Source: Aplectana chamaeleonis
Taxonomy: Eukaryota > Nematoda > Chromadorea > Rhabditida > Cosmocercidae
NCBI GenBank assembly: GCA_029168955.1
Contig: JAPDOI010000064.1
Location: 682,001-746,000, forward strand
Reading direction: 5' to 3'
DNA length: 64,000 nucleotides
In this document: one piece after another, positions 1 through 11,330 of the stretch
How the letters are laid out: every line of letters begins with the position of its first letter
Position numbering within the stretch: the stretch's first letter is position 1
Translations under genes and position numbers: made by a program
The notes under the pieces: model-generated
Database searches by the model: none
Told to the model about the DNA's origin: nothing
What the model saw: the letters and a program-made list of their open reading frames with translations, nothing else

Positions 1-30
1 TCCGATGTACTCGGTAAATGGTTCTACCCA

Positions 31-370
31 GTGGAGCAAACATCGGACAATGGCTACCGCCTTGTCGACTTTTGTGAACGCAGTGGTCTGATTATTGCAT
101 CGACATTCAAGAGGAATCATCGCCGCCATCAGCTTACGTGGCAGGGACCAACCCGGCTATCTCCGGAAGAGCAGCGGAAGCGGAAGATGACAACTTTGAA
201 ACTACAGCTTGACTATGTCCTGACGAGGAATATTCCAGTATCGGACATTCGAAGATCTAGAGCTGTGTGATGTCGCATTCGATTCGGATCACCGTCCTGT
301 TCTGTTGAACTTCACTGCGAGGATTTATAAGAGGAAGGAGGGGCTCAGCCTCTCCAGAGGATTGACATGA
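31..370 (+). pseudogene. RTE endonuclease domain, C-terminal remnant
   Basis: The first frame (31-264) contains LDYVLTRNIP, typical of the late part of the RTE endonuclease. The conserved block DSDHRPVLLNF follows in another frame (about 266-320), so there is a one-base shift near 264. In exonuclease/endonuclease/phosphatase-fold enzymes the Asp-His of the SDH motif is catalytic; here it survives in the out-of-phase segment. The N-terminal half of the domain is beyond the left edge. Confidence 0.8.
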
Positions 371-2540
371 CAAGTCTCAGAGATGAAGAGTGCAGAAGGA
401 ATTTCCGACAACGCGTTTCTATTCACATCGGAGTACGGACTAAGAAGAAACTTTGCGACGCGGATTCTTTTGTCAAGTGCATCCAGGACGCTTCGAAAGA
501 GGCACCCCGGTTGTACAGCCTAAGAAGAAGGTCGCCTGCGGCACAGAAGAAACAACATGTACCTACAGCAGAGTATGTGCTTGCCGAACCGCAGGAAACT
601 GCGTGGAGGAGAAGCGTCTTAGGAGGAAGTTGCGTCGGCAGCTTCAAAGTGACCGCGAACGAGTGGACGTGTAGAGCTAAGGATTTCGAGAAGGCTTGGG
701 AGGAGAAGAATCCGAAGAAAGCCTACGTTGCTGCGACAGTATAGCGGGAAGATGAAGAGATGTTCTCCTGTCTTGAACACTACCAATGGAGTTGCAGTTG
801 GTGATGCGACGCTGCCAATATGGCAGGATTACTTCAGTTCACTACTGAATCGTCCAGCGCCATCAGTACCTGAGCTCCCCCATGTTCAGAGAGCACATTA
901 CGATGTCAGTGAGGAACCGCCGACTGAGTCTGAAGTTTTGGATTGTGTCCGGAAAATGAAGAATGGAAAGGCAGGTGGAGATGACAACATCACTGCTGAA
1001 ATGCTGAAAGCTCTTCCTCCGTCTGCGATTCGTGAAATGACCAACACCATCCGTGCCATATGGATGAGCGAAAGGATACCCGATTCGTGGAGACATGCGA
1101 TCATCGTACCTCTTCACAAGAAGCTATCCGTCACGGCCCTAAGAACTACAGAGGATTCTCTCTACTTCGTGTCATGTACAAGGTTTTAGAACGTATCATT
1201 CTCGAGCGACTTATCAAACATCGTGAAGGAACGACCAGAGATGAGCAAGCCGGTTTTCGACCTGGAAGATCGACCATCGACCAAGTGTTCGTCGTGAGAA
1301 GAGTAATTGAATCGTGGCAGCGGTTTTCGAAGCCATTACAGCTTGCTTTTTTGGACTTTGAAGCCGCGTTCGACTCTCCTCATCGTGATCGATTGCTCAA
1401 TGCTCTGCGAGCAGATGGAGTCCCGGAAAAGTATGTTCGGTTAATCGAGGACATGAACAAAGGAACAACAGCAGCAGTTCGTACACCTGTCGGATTTACG
1501 TCAGCTTTCGAGGTGAAAACAGGAGTAAGGCAAGAGCCGTTGCAGGACCTTTCTTTTCAACTTCGCCGTTGATGACATCATGCGTAGAGTTGCAGAACAG
1601 TTTCCTGCGGATGTGATCCTAACACCATCAGGACGCTCCCTTGTCGGACCTGGAGTACGCCGACGACATTGTGTTATTCGCTGAAAACAACGCAAAACTG
1701 CAAAGGATTGTGAACCTCGTTTCGAAGTATGCCGCAGCCTATGGACTTCCCGTCTTCGTCCCGACAAATGCAAGCAGATGTGGGTCTCTCAGAGGCCTTC
1801 AACTGGAGTTTGTGTGGACGGACAACGTATCGAACTGGTGGACGATTTCTGTTATTTGGGCTGTTTGCTGAAGAACGATGGTAGTTATGCGCAGCGGATA
1901 TTCGACAACGATGTGCGAAAGCTACGTCTGCATTCAATTCTCTAACCAAGTGTTTGTGGTCTACCACCATCGCGAAGGAAGTCAAGTTGCGCGTCTACCT
2001 ATCCGCTATTCGCCCTATCATGATGTACGGATCGGAGACGTGGGCAGCACCGAAAATGCAGATGGAAAGGTTGGATTGCACGGAGAGGAAGCTTTTAGGC
2101 GTTTGCTTGGATATTTCTGGCCGCGTGTATGCTATAACGAAGACCTTTACAAGGAAATCGACGCAGTACATCAACGCTTGACACGAGGGAGGTGCCAGCA
2201 TCTCCTAACGCCATCTCAAGCAGCAATGGAAAGTCGACTTCGACTGCTCGGGCATATACTAAGAAGAACGCCGGATCGTCTCGTACAACACGCTTTAAAA
2301 ATGCTTCCAAATCCTGTCTGGAAACGGCCACCTGGGCGTAGGCGAAAGTTCTGGACGGATGTGGTTAAAGAGGATTTAAAGTCACTCGGCATCGAAAGAC
2401 AGTTCAGGCGCGATGTTTCGTTTCGCAGGAAATGGAATAGTGACAGCTGGATGGAATGTGTTCAAATTGTGGCTGAAGACCGTGAAAAATGGACACGGCT
2501 GACTACTAGGACGGCACACCTCGGTGAAGATGCGGGATGA
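367..2540 (+). pseudogene. RTE reverse transcriptase and C-terminal region, multiply frameshifted
   Basis: Conserved blocks in order: a basic linker (367-720, itself shifted), the RT thumb-proximal block with KMKNGKAGGDDNITAEML (about 950-1010), NYRGFSLLRVMYKVLERII (about 1143-1200), the first catalytic Asp in LAFLDFEAAFDSP (about 1345-1380), and YADD, the polymerase catalytic box, near 1655-1667. A distal segment reads SAIRPIMMYGSETWAAP (about 2000-2050) and ends with FRRKWNSDSW and TRTAHLGEDAG before TGA at 2538-2540. The segments occupy all three plus frames, with shifts near 350, 500, 660, 725, 1140, 1530, 1630, 1750 and 2095. The protein would copy its own RNA at a nicked target; this copy cannot. 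Confidence 0.9.
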
Positions 2541-2585
2541 CCGCGTCAGGCGAAAGCCAACCGATTAAGTCAAGTAAGTCAAGTC

Positions 2586-3577
2586 AACCCGTCTTGACCC
2601 TCAATTTTGAGGGTCCACTAAAATTGAGCTTTCACCTCCAAAATTGAATAGGAGCTAGCTGCATCCGTTTCCAGCATCCTGCCAGAAAATTAGCTTCCTA
2701 GCTCAATTTTAACTGGTAGCACAAGATCGTGAACGCCGTCTGAAAAAAAAGGAGATTAACAGTTTTTTGACCAAAATCACGTGGTTTTCTCCATTTTTCT
2801 CTAGTGCCAATAAACCATTCCAAACCATTTTCTGGTACACACACCAACTTTTTACGCTCCTTCCAATGGAGAAAAAACTCATCTCCACAGTTTATCTGAA
2901 CGCTGATTTCGGAATCGCAGAGTTGCGCATGGGCGAGTTAAAGCCAAATCTGGTGCGCACTTCGCGCTCACCACAATCGCAATCAGCATGGGGTCGCTTT
3001 CAAGATAGGCTGGAAACCAGAAAACCGATTCTAATCGTGAACACTGCCTTTGAAAAACAGAGTAGGCTTTTAGTAGAGCTGGAATACCCATGCTGCAAGC
3101 AACTTGATATATCTTAGAGGGTAGACATTAAGCACCTTAAAAGTATTTTATACATAGCCATTCACAACGTGAATTTAGTTCAAAAATCAACGGAATTGAA
3201 GTGCAGCGTACTGTTTGTGTTGCGCCGACTAGCTGGGCAGCGCGAAGTCTCGAAATCGTCGTGGAATGGAATAGAGAAAAGTGCTGCAGAATCAATTTTT
3301 CAAGAATCTTATGGATCCTTTTTTTCTTATGTTTGGTCTCACCTCACCAATGAAGAGAGGAAAAATTGGTGTATGTCGTATAGTTCTGACGCACACTGTA
3401 TTAAAATCAGGGTTCACGAGGGATTTCGCTCTCAGGTTCTCCACCTTATACAGAAGGTTTTGGATCCTTTATAGCAAGGCATGCTCAAACAGAACGCGAG
3501 AGCAGCGTTTTGGTGCTAAAATGGGCCCTCCCTTGCTTACGTTGACGTCTAAGAGTGGAAGAATTGGCCGCTATTAA
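2586..3577. other. Non-coding interval with one TTAA-family end
   Basis: No gene is seen. A small hairpin CCTCAATTTTGAGG lies near 2598-2611. Positions 2975-3049 match the right end of the TTAA element family (ATCGTGAACACTGCCT, then TTGA), without a recognisable left partner. The rest is AT-rich and unassigned. Confidence 0.6.
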
Positions 3578-4013
3578 AGGCAGAGTCCACGACAAAAATC
3601 GTTTTCGAGTTTCCAACAGAAAACGAAGGTACAGAGTCTGACTGTTTCATCAGTAACGAAAGAATCATGAAAAAAAGCTGCGAAACATCCAAAATCAGCT
3701 CTTCTTCTTGAAGCCACATTTCAACGGTGGATAAGTTGCGCGGGCATGGGCCTGAAGTAGACAGCGTGCGCGAATGCGCCCGAATGCTAAAACTCACCGC
3801 ACTCGCGCTCCAATGCTAATGTAGAGGCTGACCAAACTGTTCCTCGGAAAACTCGAACGCAAGCAGGTGGTTTAGCGCGAGCGGACTTCGAAGCTGTATG
3901 GAGCTCTTTCGAGCTAGTTTTCGTTCTTTCTTTCCACCCAAGTGCTCCAATAAGACCCTGAACTTTTGATTTCCGCCAAAAACCGAGGACGAAATTAATC
4001 GTGGACACTGCCT
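3578..4013. mobile_element. TTAA-flanked MITE (AGGCAGAGTCCACG ends)
   Basis: The left end TTAA|AGGCAGAGTCCACGA (3574 on) is mirrored by the right end TCGTGGACACTGCCT|TCAA (to 4017). Length is 436 bp. The flanks are TTAA and TCAA, so one has mutated or the target was imperfect. No transposase is encoded; reading frames inside are incidental. Confidence 0.65.
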
Positions 4014-4618
4014 TCAATAGAACTGCCTTGATTTGATCATCTGGTGGTACCGCAATCTCTGGTTTTCGTTTCTGAACATCATGAAGGCGGAAAGGGGGGC
4101 ATGAGGCGTTCCGGAGAGCTCAGAACGTTGTTTGCAGCCTTTCTTTCGCCATTTCTGGCTCGTTTCGACACTGTGAGCATAGTATCGTCCTCGCCTAGCA
4201 TTTTACTGTGTAAAGTCACCGCAAATAATCATCGTGAACGCTGCCTTTTTTAGAGGCAGAAGTAAACATCAATTTATGTAGGAGTGTCGCGACCGAAGAG
4301 CGCATCCCAGCTGCCTCTCGGTGAGGAACTAGACATTCGGTTTTACGCATAGTAGGATTCACTAAATTTCATCATTGAGGAAAATAAACGTGAAGAGAGG
4401 GAGTGTCCCCGCGTTTTTTCGTAGACAACTGAAAAAATGATGAGTTCTAATTGACGATAATAGCTGTTCAGATTATATTCGAGTAATGGTGGGGAATTGG
4501 AATTTTATAGAGAACTAGAGTGCATGCACTTGGGTTTTTCGTACGAAAACTATTTGGCCTAGTTGTCCCTCAACAAGAGAAGAGTTCTGAATTCAGTTGT
4601 GGGGTTAAGGCATTCTCC
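4014..4618. other. Non-coding interval
   Basis: No gene is seen. An isolated right-end-like motif ATCGTGAACGCTGCCT sits near 4228-4245. Confidence 0.5.
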
Positions 4619-4940
4619 TTGAAGGCAGTGTCCACGATAAAAACCATGTCTGATTTTTTGGTGGAGATCGGCAGCTGCGGGGCCTAGCGCAACCCTAACG
4701 TTGAAAAAACGAAGAAAAATGAGCTTGGAACGGCCCCCTACGGCCCCAGAGTTGGACACCCGTCAGCTCGTCACACCCAGATGCACTTTCCACGCCCACC
4801 GAAGTGAACAAATGAATGCTCGAGATTGTGAGATGAGCGATGGTTTCCCATTAATAGCCCCGTTCTTCCCTTCATTGTCGACTTCTCTCTTAACTCAGGT
4901 CAGATCGCATGCATCGGCTGCAAAAGACCTGAACACCCAA
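4619..4940 (+). repeat. Truncated TTAA-family element, left part
   Basis: The left end AGGCAGTGTCCACGATAAA is followed by a body almost identical to that at 46337-46650, including GATCGGCAGCTGC and GAGATGAGCGATGGTTT. Similarity stops near 4940 after the CATCGGCTGCAAAAG block and no right end follows, so this is a left-hand fragment of the family whose full copies are at 6866, 15515 and 46337. Confidence 0.65.
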
Positions 4941-5140
4941 GACGCCAATTAGTCGTTGAATTCGTTGGTCGTTCGTCGAAATATCTCACATCCCTGGTGC
5001 TAACCCAATGCAGCTTTTTGAAAAGTTAGGCCTTGGCACTGTGCATTAATCTGCAGGATGTCCATCAGCTTGTAAAAGTTTTCCTCCCCAATGTTAAACG
5101 TGCTTGTCTGATGAATGTATTTTTATTGTAAGTGTTTCAG

Positions 5141-5264
5141 GAAGTTGAGCGACTACGGTCTAATACCTCCAGTTGTACTGCCATGCATGTCAATTGCAAC
5201 TGCCACACTGTCATCACCTCAGTCAACACCTTCGAAAACTCGCAGTAGCCGTTCGTCTTGGAAG
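5141..5264 (+). CDS. Candidate internal coding exon, Ser/Pro-rich
   Basis: The segment has a strong nematode acceptor (GTGTTTCAG to 5140) and a consensus donor (GGAAG|GTAAGT at 5265). Within it, the frame starting at 5142 is open for 41 codons and ends in phase 0. It encodes a stretch rich in Ser, Thr, Pro and Arg (SSPQSTPSKTRSSRSSWK), which looks like disordered protein. I do not recognise the gene. The splice sites and open phase are what is seen; membership in a host gene is inference. It could share a gene with the phase-0 exon candidates at 34570 and 37288. Confidence 0.45.
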
Positions 5265-6865
5265 GTAAGTCTGATTCTCGTCCTTTATTGCCCATATAGA
5301 ATTCTCAGTTAGGGAACGTCAGCGGAAATTCCCAGAAAAGTAGTCTGCGCTGCCTCTCATTGACGAATTGAGGCTGACATCACGTCCTGCTCTGTGCTTT
5401 CCCTAAAGCTAGCATTAGTCTCAACTACGTATTGTTGTCCTGTGATCTTCTTTCGTGTGCTTTTATCGTTTCAATGTACTTCGAATGCTTTAAAGCTTCT
5501 CTGTTGCCTAAATCTTCAAGGACATGCTGGCTTATGGAATGACAAGCTATGATGAATGTGGCAAGGATTTATTTGCCCCGTCTTAAGCTCTCGCCTTCTG
5601 AGGCGGAGAGATTTTAATGACATGTCTACATTTTCCGCATTCAGCGAACGTCTGCGCGACGGGATTTTACGCATTCGCGGCGAAATCGGAGTAGGCCTAG
5701 GCGTTTGCGGCAGCCCGCTGAGGGATGGGGATGACGACATGAAACACGAGATATTCGCATGAAACACGCATGTTCAATTCAACACCGAATCGTCGTAAAA
5801 GCTCGATACGTTTTATTAACACTTCATCAGATACAGTCTGTTTTAAAACGAAATTCCTGTGGTCACTTAGCTTGTGTGTGCGGAGCGGAGGCTGGAGACA
5901 GCCAGAGAGCGGAGGAAGGAGAGAGGGAGCAGCATCAAACGCCCACTCACGCGCGAACAGTGAGATTCGTCCCGGACACAGGCTACACTTTACAGCTATA
6001 AATGGATACCGCAGGAGGATAACGCGATCATTTCCGTATCGACCTCCTATACGAATTAGAAGCTGCGAAACTCTGTCAGGTGTAGAAGCGCACTGGACTC
6101 TGATAAGTATAGCTTTCGGAACTTGACCATACTGCTCCCTGGCATCACGCAAGCACTAAATAGTTCTAGTTCTAGGGCTTTCCACGAACTTCCGGCTAGG
6201 TTTTACGAAACGGTATTGGAATAGTTGTAGATGTGTGTACGACAGAACATAAATAGACCGTGCCCGGAAACCCCTAAATGCCCCAGAGTATTTTAGAAAA
6301 TGATGTTCTCATAGGGCCGCGCAGAGAAAAAGTGTCACCCGGAAGGCATTTTTGTAGGCTGTATAGAAAAATAGCTCGGAATTTAGCGACAAGCTGTCCG
6401 CAAAGCTAGGAAAATGCCATTTTTGAGATTTCCTCAGATTTTCAGGGAATTTTGAGCACGGATTATCTGTGTTCTGGCACACAAATTCAAACTATGCGTC
6501 ATACATCTCGAAACACGATCTTGCAACACCTTCCGGCAAGGTGAAAACATTCCCTGGTAAGCCGCGACGAGACCCACCGCTGTTCGCCGGCTAGCTTTTC
6601 CATTTTTTTAATCATAGTTCGCTCAGAGCTTTGTTGCATGAATTTGATATATCTCGCCCTGAGTTTAACACTACTATTCTTAGAGTGTGCTAGGTTTCTA
6701 CAACATATCTTGACACCAGCTTTTTTCCAAAACATGGAGAAATTGTGACGCTTCTCAAGCTTTGCCTTTTATCAGTTCACGGTTGATTACTGGACGTAAA
6801 TGCACCTCATAATAATGACATTTGTTACTTCCGCAAAAAGCTAGCCACGTTTTGATCATAGTTAA
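5265..6865. other. Non-coding interval
   Basis: No gene is supported. Positions about 5870-5965 are purine-rich (GCGGAGCGGAGGCTGGAGAC and following) and loosely resemble the core of the TA-flanked repeat at 20738-20890. The overlapping frames at 5697-6152 and 5770-6126 have no recognisable domain or splice structure. Confidence 0.5.
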
Positions 6866-7351
6866 AGGCAGTGTTCGCGATAAAAAATATGTTTCAGTTT
6901 CCACCAGGAGTGGGTAGTGGAAGGGCACACTGTAACGTTGACGTCGAAAGAACGCATGAAAACGAGCCTGGAAGAGCCCCAAAAGAGCCCGAAGTTGCAA
7001 CTTCGAGCGCATTCAAAACCCCAAAAGCGAATCACACGCCCACCGACGTGAACAAATGAATGCTCGAGATCGTGAGATGAGCGATGATTTCCGATCATTA
7101 GCCCCGTTCTTCCCTTCATTCTCAACTTCTCTCTTTACTCAGGTCAGCTCGCATACATCGGCTGCAAAACACGGAAGTTACAAGCCTCGGACAACTCGTC
7201 CACCATGTTTCCTTAGCTCAAATTTTGAGGGACCATAACTTCGTTCCCAGAAGGTCTTGTACGGTTTCAGAGACATCATTGGAATCAGTATGGGGCCGTT
7301 TTCAAGATAGGCGGATGAACAGAAAAACGATTTTTATCGTGAACACTGCCT
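6866..7351 (+). mobile_element. TTAA-flanked MITE, main subfamily
   Basis: TTAA (6862-6865), then AGGCAGTGTTCGCGATAAAA, and at the right TTTTATCGTGAACACTGCCT with TTAA (7352-7355). The flanks are perfect direct duplicates and the length is 486 bp. The body contains the conserved blocks GAGATGAGCGATGATTTCC, CTCAGGTCAGCTCGCATAC and GAGGGACCATAAC, which recur in at least six copies in this window. Confidence 0.75.
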
Positions 7352-7355
7352 TTAA

Positions 7356-7853
7356 CTCGCATATTAGGCACGTTGGATGAAAATCAATTGGCCGCAAACG
7401 ATGGCTAGAACGTGATGATTGCTTGAAGGGGAATGTTTTTCTCTATGATGCTTTTATGTTTTCCCCAACTGTTCTCCAAAGATATTGTGTACTCAAGATC
7501 TTTCAAAATTTAGAGCCGCCCTATATATCTTTCATCCCATGTGGCCCACTGATATACGGGCTTCTTGATCAAACGAGGAGATCGGGAGGCGCCTAATGGC
7601 TGTTCGGCTGGTATGTGCGAGGTGCGTGACGGAAAGCCCTTGCGTTTACATCGTTGCTGGAGCGCCGCACGCTGCGAATATGGGTCTGCAGAGTGCAGCG
7701 ACCGGCTATTGTTCTCCGAACGTTAGTCTTCACGCGACGGCAAAATGTTTTCGAACGTTAAGGGGTCTGCAGTGTTGCGAAGACCGGCGAGTGGTCGCCG
7801 AGCGTCAGCCTTGATGCGGCAACAGAAATGTTTTGGAACATTATTCTCACGGC
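7356..7853. other. Non-coding interval
   Basis: No gene recognised. GC content rises from about 7580 onward, leading into the tandem duplication at 7854. Confidence 0.5.
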
Positions 7854-8230
7854 GTCGGTTGCCGCTTGCTGGCAGTGAAGCAGGGCCGTCGCGGCGTCAA
7901 TTCACTCTGCGGTGCCCACTCGTCGCCCTTCACGCCGCGTCGGTTGCCCTCGTCGCCGAATGTTATCGATATTGCATCACCCAGTGCTGTTCGTCGCTGC
8001 GAGCATCGCCGCGACTTCAACTCTGCGGACTCCTTTATTGTCGCGACGTCGGTTGCCGCTTGCTGGCAGTGACGCAGGACCGTCGCGGCGTTAAAACACT
8101 CGGTGGTGCCCCCTAATCGCCTTTCACGCTGCGTCGTTCTCTCCCTTCGCCGAATGGGATAAATATTGCATCACCCATCGCTGCGAGCAATCCTGCAACC
8201 TCAACTTTGCAGACCCCTGGATGAGGTTGC
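7854..8230. repeat. GC-rich tandem duplication, about 194-bp unit
   Basis: GTCGGTTGCCGCTTGCTGGC starts at 7854 and again at 8048, and the following sequence (CCGTCGCGGCGT, CGCCGAATG, ATATTGCATCACCCA, GCTGCGAGCA) runs parallel in both copies with small gaps. The frames across it are by-products of the repeat. No TIR or coding signature was found. Confidence 0.65.
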
Positions 8231-8911
8231 GTCGCATCGCGGCATCGCGTCGCCTTCAGAGTTAGTAGCGCTGAATATCCGAGGTTCCACCATGAGTGGT
8301 GGTCGCTTTGCGAGAGAGATTTCCTCCTGGCAGTGAGGCGTGGCGCGACTGCCAGTGAAATCTGGATACGTCATTTTCATCTCTTTAAAGTTGTGCAGTC
8401 AATAATCGCCTCATACTGGTTGAATCGAATATCCGAATGAGGCAGAAAATCAATTTCTTTAATGTCTCTGTTATTCAAATACTCGAATATTCGAATTTTA
8501 TAAAAATTCCTCGGAGTCTTTCTCCAATATGGCACCAAACTCCAATAATTTCTTTGAATCGTCGATTTGGGTGCCCAAAACATTCATTTTTTTGAGATTC
8601 CCAAAGCTCCTTCTTCCGAGAAATCAAAATATTGAATTTTCAGGAGGTACTATTAAAATGGCCTATTTCCATTCGCCGATGAGTCAAAAAATTCTACAAC
8701 ATTCGGAAATATCTTTTAATATTCAGCCGAATTTGTGAATGCTTTTATTATTTACTGGGGAAAAAGTGCGCTAGGATATTTTCATGTTAAGAAATTGCTA
8801 TCAATTTTCCTCGCCACCTACATACATTAACTCCGAGAAATCTCTAGTGAGCTTTCGATTTTGATTTTCGGCAACTCAGCGACAAACAGCGGGACAGCCA
8901 CGCATGCCTTA
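8231..8911. other. AT-rich non-coding interval
   Basis: No gene, RNA or clear repeat is seen. Short frames at 8377-8583 and 8529-8738 lack any recognisable features. Confidence 0.5.
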
Positions 8912-9300
8912 GGCTTCATTCATAGTCCTCACCGCAAGCGCGGCACGCGCGTGACGCGCTGGACGAGCGGTGGACTATGAAATTTTTTTCCGCGCGCCAC
9001 GCGCGATAATGACTTTCATAGTCCACCAGCGCCGCCATGGTGGCGCCGCCCAAACCGCCGTGGCGGTTTTACCATTTCAATCAATACTTGCTTCTCGATT
9101 TGAGCCCACTCCAACATAAATAATTCTGAGACTATCCTGCGCTACCGCATACGAAAATGCAAGCCAGGAATTTCTGTGTATGTCACAGTGAAGGCCCGAC
9201 TTTCACCCGCACCGCCATGGTGGTGCCGCCGGAGATTTCAGATTGGCTTCCCGCTCGTCCCGCGCGTCACGCGCTTGCGGTGAGGACTATGAATGACGCC
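8912..9300. mobile_element. PIF/Harbinger-like (Tourist-type) MITE
   Basis: The ends GGCTTCATTCATAGTCCTCA and, inverted, TGAGGACTATGAATGACGCC are nearly perfect over about 50 bp and are flanked by TTA at 8909-8911 and 9301-9303. A 3-bp TTA duplication with GGC...GCC ends is the hallmark of PIF/Harbinger MITEs. Further internal inverted blocks (GTGGACTATGAAA/TTTCATAGTCCAC, CCGCCATGGTGGCGCCGCC) make the whole 389 bp fold back. No protein is encoded. Confidence 0.7.
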
Positions 9301-10193
9301 TTAGGAGCTGATTAGGGACCCACCGCTGGAAGGAGCGTTAGCAGTGCCCTATGCTGCCGAAATGGATTCGCGGCCAGCAACAGTGTAGCAGCATATCTCT
9401 TACAATTAGGCCTCATCTCCCCCTTCGCATCATATCCCTTACTGCTGCAATGGATGCTTGGTTTCCAAAGGGGAACCCGAGGACATCCCACAACAGGGGT
9501 TATCCCTGTTATAGTTCCCACAGGAGGGGGATGTCACGCCGCGGTCTTCAGCGAGGTGAACCTCACTGCGGACCGAAAGGGGAGATGGAACCGCAGTAGG
9601 GAACCACCTCTCCCCCCCCTCTCCTCCCCCCGAGCCGTGGGGATATTCTCTCGGCGACGAAAATCGTCCTCCGGTATCCGATGAATCTGTGGAAAGTGAC
9701 TCGAGGCCACCTTTCAGGTCCGACTGACTGAGGCACTCGGGGAGATAAAGAGCTTTTCATACCAGTAACATTGTCCCCCCGTTACAGATGATCGAACAAT
9801 CATGGCTGAGTGGGCGTATCTGCAGAATATGCTGCCATGACCCTGCAATTCGTAAAAGAGGCGGAACCTACGAGATAGGTATTCAGCGAGCTCCTGAGGA
9901 AGCAGTGTCGATTACGCTATGCCGCACGATCGATTCCCCTCCGTTGTATGCTGCCGCGCCTTTTAGCGATGAAACTCTAATCAACCCATTAGCGTGTATT
10001 CGATCAACTAGCTGGACATGTGCTAGATGATAGAGCTGTGAGATCTACGTAAACGATCGTTCTCACAGCTGATTTAAGATGGATTTACATTGGGGGGGGG
10101 GCTTCTTTGTGGAGCCTAAACCTTCGTGAGTGGTCTCAGTCAGCCTTGAATGTTGATTGTTCGAAAAACCAAAAATGATTCCCATCGCGCGCG
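9301..10193. other. GC-rich interval without a gene
   Basis: Positions 9310-9740 are GC-rich with G and C runs and short inverted pieces (ACAGGGGTTATCCCTGT near 9493). The three short frames there overlap on both strands and show no domain. A G9 run lies near 10093. Confidence 0.5.
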
Positions 10194-10274
10194 ATGCCCT
10201 CAGGTTCTACTTCAACCTCGACTGAGTTTTGTGAAAAGCAGGACTGCTTACCTGAAACAACCGCCTCTTTCGAT
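10194..10274 (+). CDS. Weak exon candidate, Ser/Thr-rich
   Basis: An open frame from ATG 10194 (MPSGSTSTSTEFCEKQDCLP...) runs to a good donor GAT|GTGAGT at 10275 and ends in phase 0. A possible acceptor, CCCTCAG, ends at 10203, which would start the exon inside and permit a second open frame. The composition resembles the other exon candidates, but there is no homology evidence. Confidence 0.25.
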
Positions 10275-10704
10275 GTGAGTTTTTCAGTTGCGTCTGCTAA
10301 CTCTCATTCCTGCGTTGCTCTTCTCCGCCAAGTGCAAGCTACATATGATTTCAGAACACGCTTGCATTTTTTAGATCGTCGACTAAGACAACGTGATCTA
10401 TTAGTTCTGGTTTCTTTCAACTATGTTCCTCCCCCACGAAACGTATTCAGGATCAACTTGTTATGAGAACTTCTTTTCATTTCTGTATGACTTATTCACG
10501 CACCACTGCCCGAAGCGAGCTCAGAGCATCTGGAAAAAAACGAAAGTTGCAAACTTTTTAAAACACACCAGTTCTACGTGTTGCATTCTTGTTCGGAGTT
10601 GGTGCTAGAAGAAACATTTATTTAATTGGAGCGCAGGCCATTCATTTTTCATGACTATTTAGTGAACCGCCACTCACACCAATTTTTCGCCCACTAAATT
10701 TTTT
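10275..10704. other. Non-coding interval
   Basis: Nothing recognised beyond the continuing frame after the possible donor at 10275. Confidence 0.5.
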
Positions 10705-10845
10705 TTGGATGTCGACCGCCGGGAATCTCGGAATGTGGGTGCCGACCGCCGGAAATACCGGAAATGTGGATGTCGACCACCGAAAATCTTAAAATGTGGA
10801 TATCGATCGGCGAGGATCCCGAAAATGCGGGTGTCGACCGCCGAA
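10705..10845. repeat. Minisatellite, about 34-bp unit, four to five copies
   Basis: The unit GTCGACCGCCGGAAAT...GAAAATGTGGAT recurs at about 10711, 10743, 10773, 10802 and 10831 with substitutions (GTCGACC, GCCGACC, TCGATCG variants). Each copy holds a TCGACCGCCG core. Confidence 0.6.
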
Positions 10846-11199
10846 CAAAAAGTTTGCTTTTTTTCTTGAAGGTCGCCAACATATTTAGACGAAGGTATAA
10901 CAATGATGTTGGTACACATAAAAGGCTCCTGATTTCACCGTGTGCCTCAGCCGGCTCTTCGGGGGCGAACCTGCAAGGTTGCCTCGACTCGTTTACCAGA
11001 AGATCCAGATGATGGAGGATAATTTTGCTTGCCGAGAGAAGGGGGTTTTCCCCACGGCTTGGGGGGGGGAGGGGTTCCCAACTACAGATTCATCTCCCCA
11101 CGGTAAACCATGGGGTGCACCCCACCGCAAAACATGGCGGTGGGATCACCCTTTCTGTGCGAACCTTTAATATGGGTCGAAAGCGAGCAAAATGCTCGT
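10846..11199. other. Interval with short GC hairpins
   Basis: No gene. Contains a G8 run at about 11063 and a small hairpin around CACCGCAAAACATGGCGGTG near 11123. Confidence 0.5.
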
Positions 11200-11330
11200 C
11201 GACCGCAAGTGTCGTCGGGCGTCACAACCACATAGCCCGCGGTAGAGATCTGATCAGGTTGACCGCCAGCGAATAGCGCGTCGAGCGCTGGCCGTACGGT
11301 TGTGACGCCCGACGACACTTTCGGTTGACC
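11200..11330. repeat. Inverted repeat, about 31-bp arms
   Basis: GACCGCAAGTGTCGTCGGGC followed by GTCACAACC (11201-11229) is mirrored by GGTTGTGACGCCCGACGACA (from about 11298) and CTTTCGGTT. The central 68 bp contain a second small palindrome around GCGCGTCGAGCGC. Probably a small foldback element; no clear target duplication was identified. Confidence 0.6.

Larger units (their letters stand above)
1..2585 (+). mobile_element. RTE-clade non-LTR retrotransposon, 3' part, decayed
   Basis: The segment reads as the end of an apurinic-type endonuclease, a reverse transcriptase and a conserved C-terminal region, all on the plus strand. The 5' part lies outside the window. After the last stop near 2540 there is a very short 3' tail ending in a run of AAGTCAAGT-like units (about 2566-2585), as expected for RTE elements, which end in short tandem repeats and not in a long poly(A). 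About ten frame changes separate conserved blocks, so the copy is old and cannot make a functional protein. The peptide blocks resemble RTE proteins that I know to be abundant in hookworm genomes; that is recollection, not a search. Confidence 0.9.

Noticed and set aside
7596..8116. Overlapping GC-rich frames of up to 123 codons
   Set aside because: They follow the tandem duplication and base composition; there is no domain, start context or splice support.
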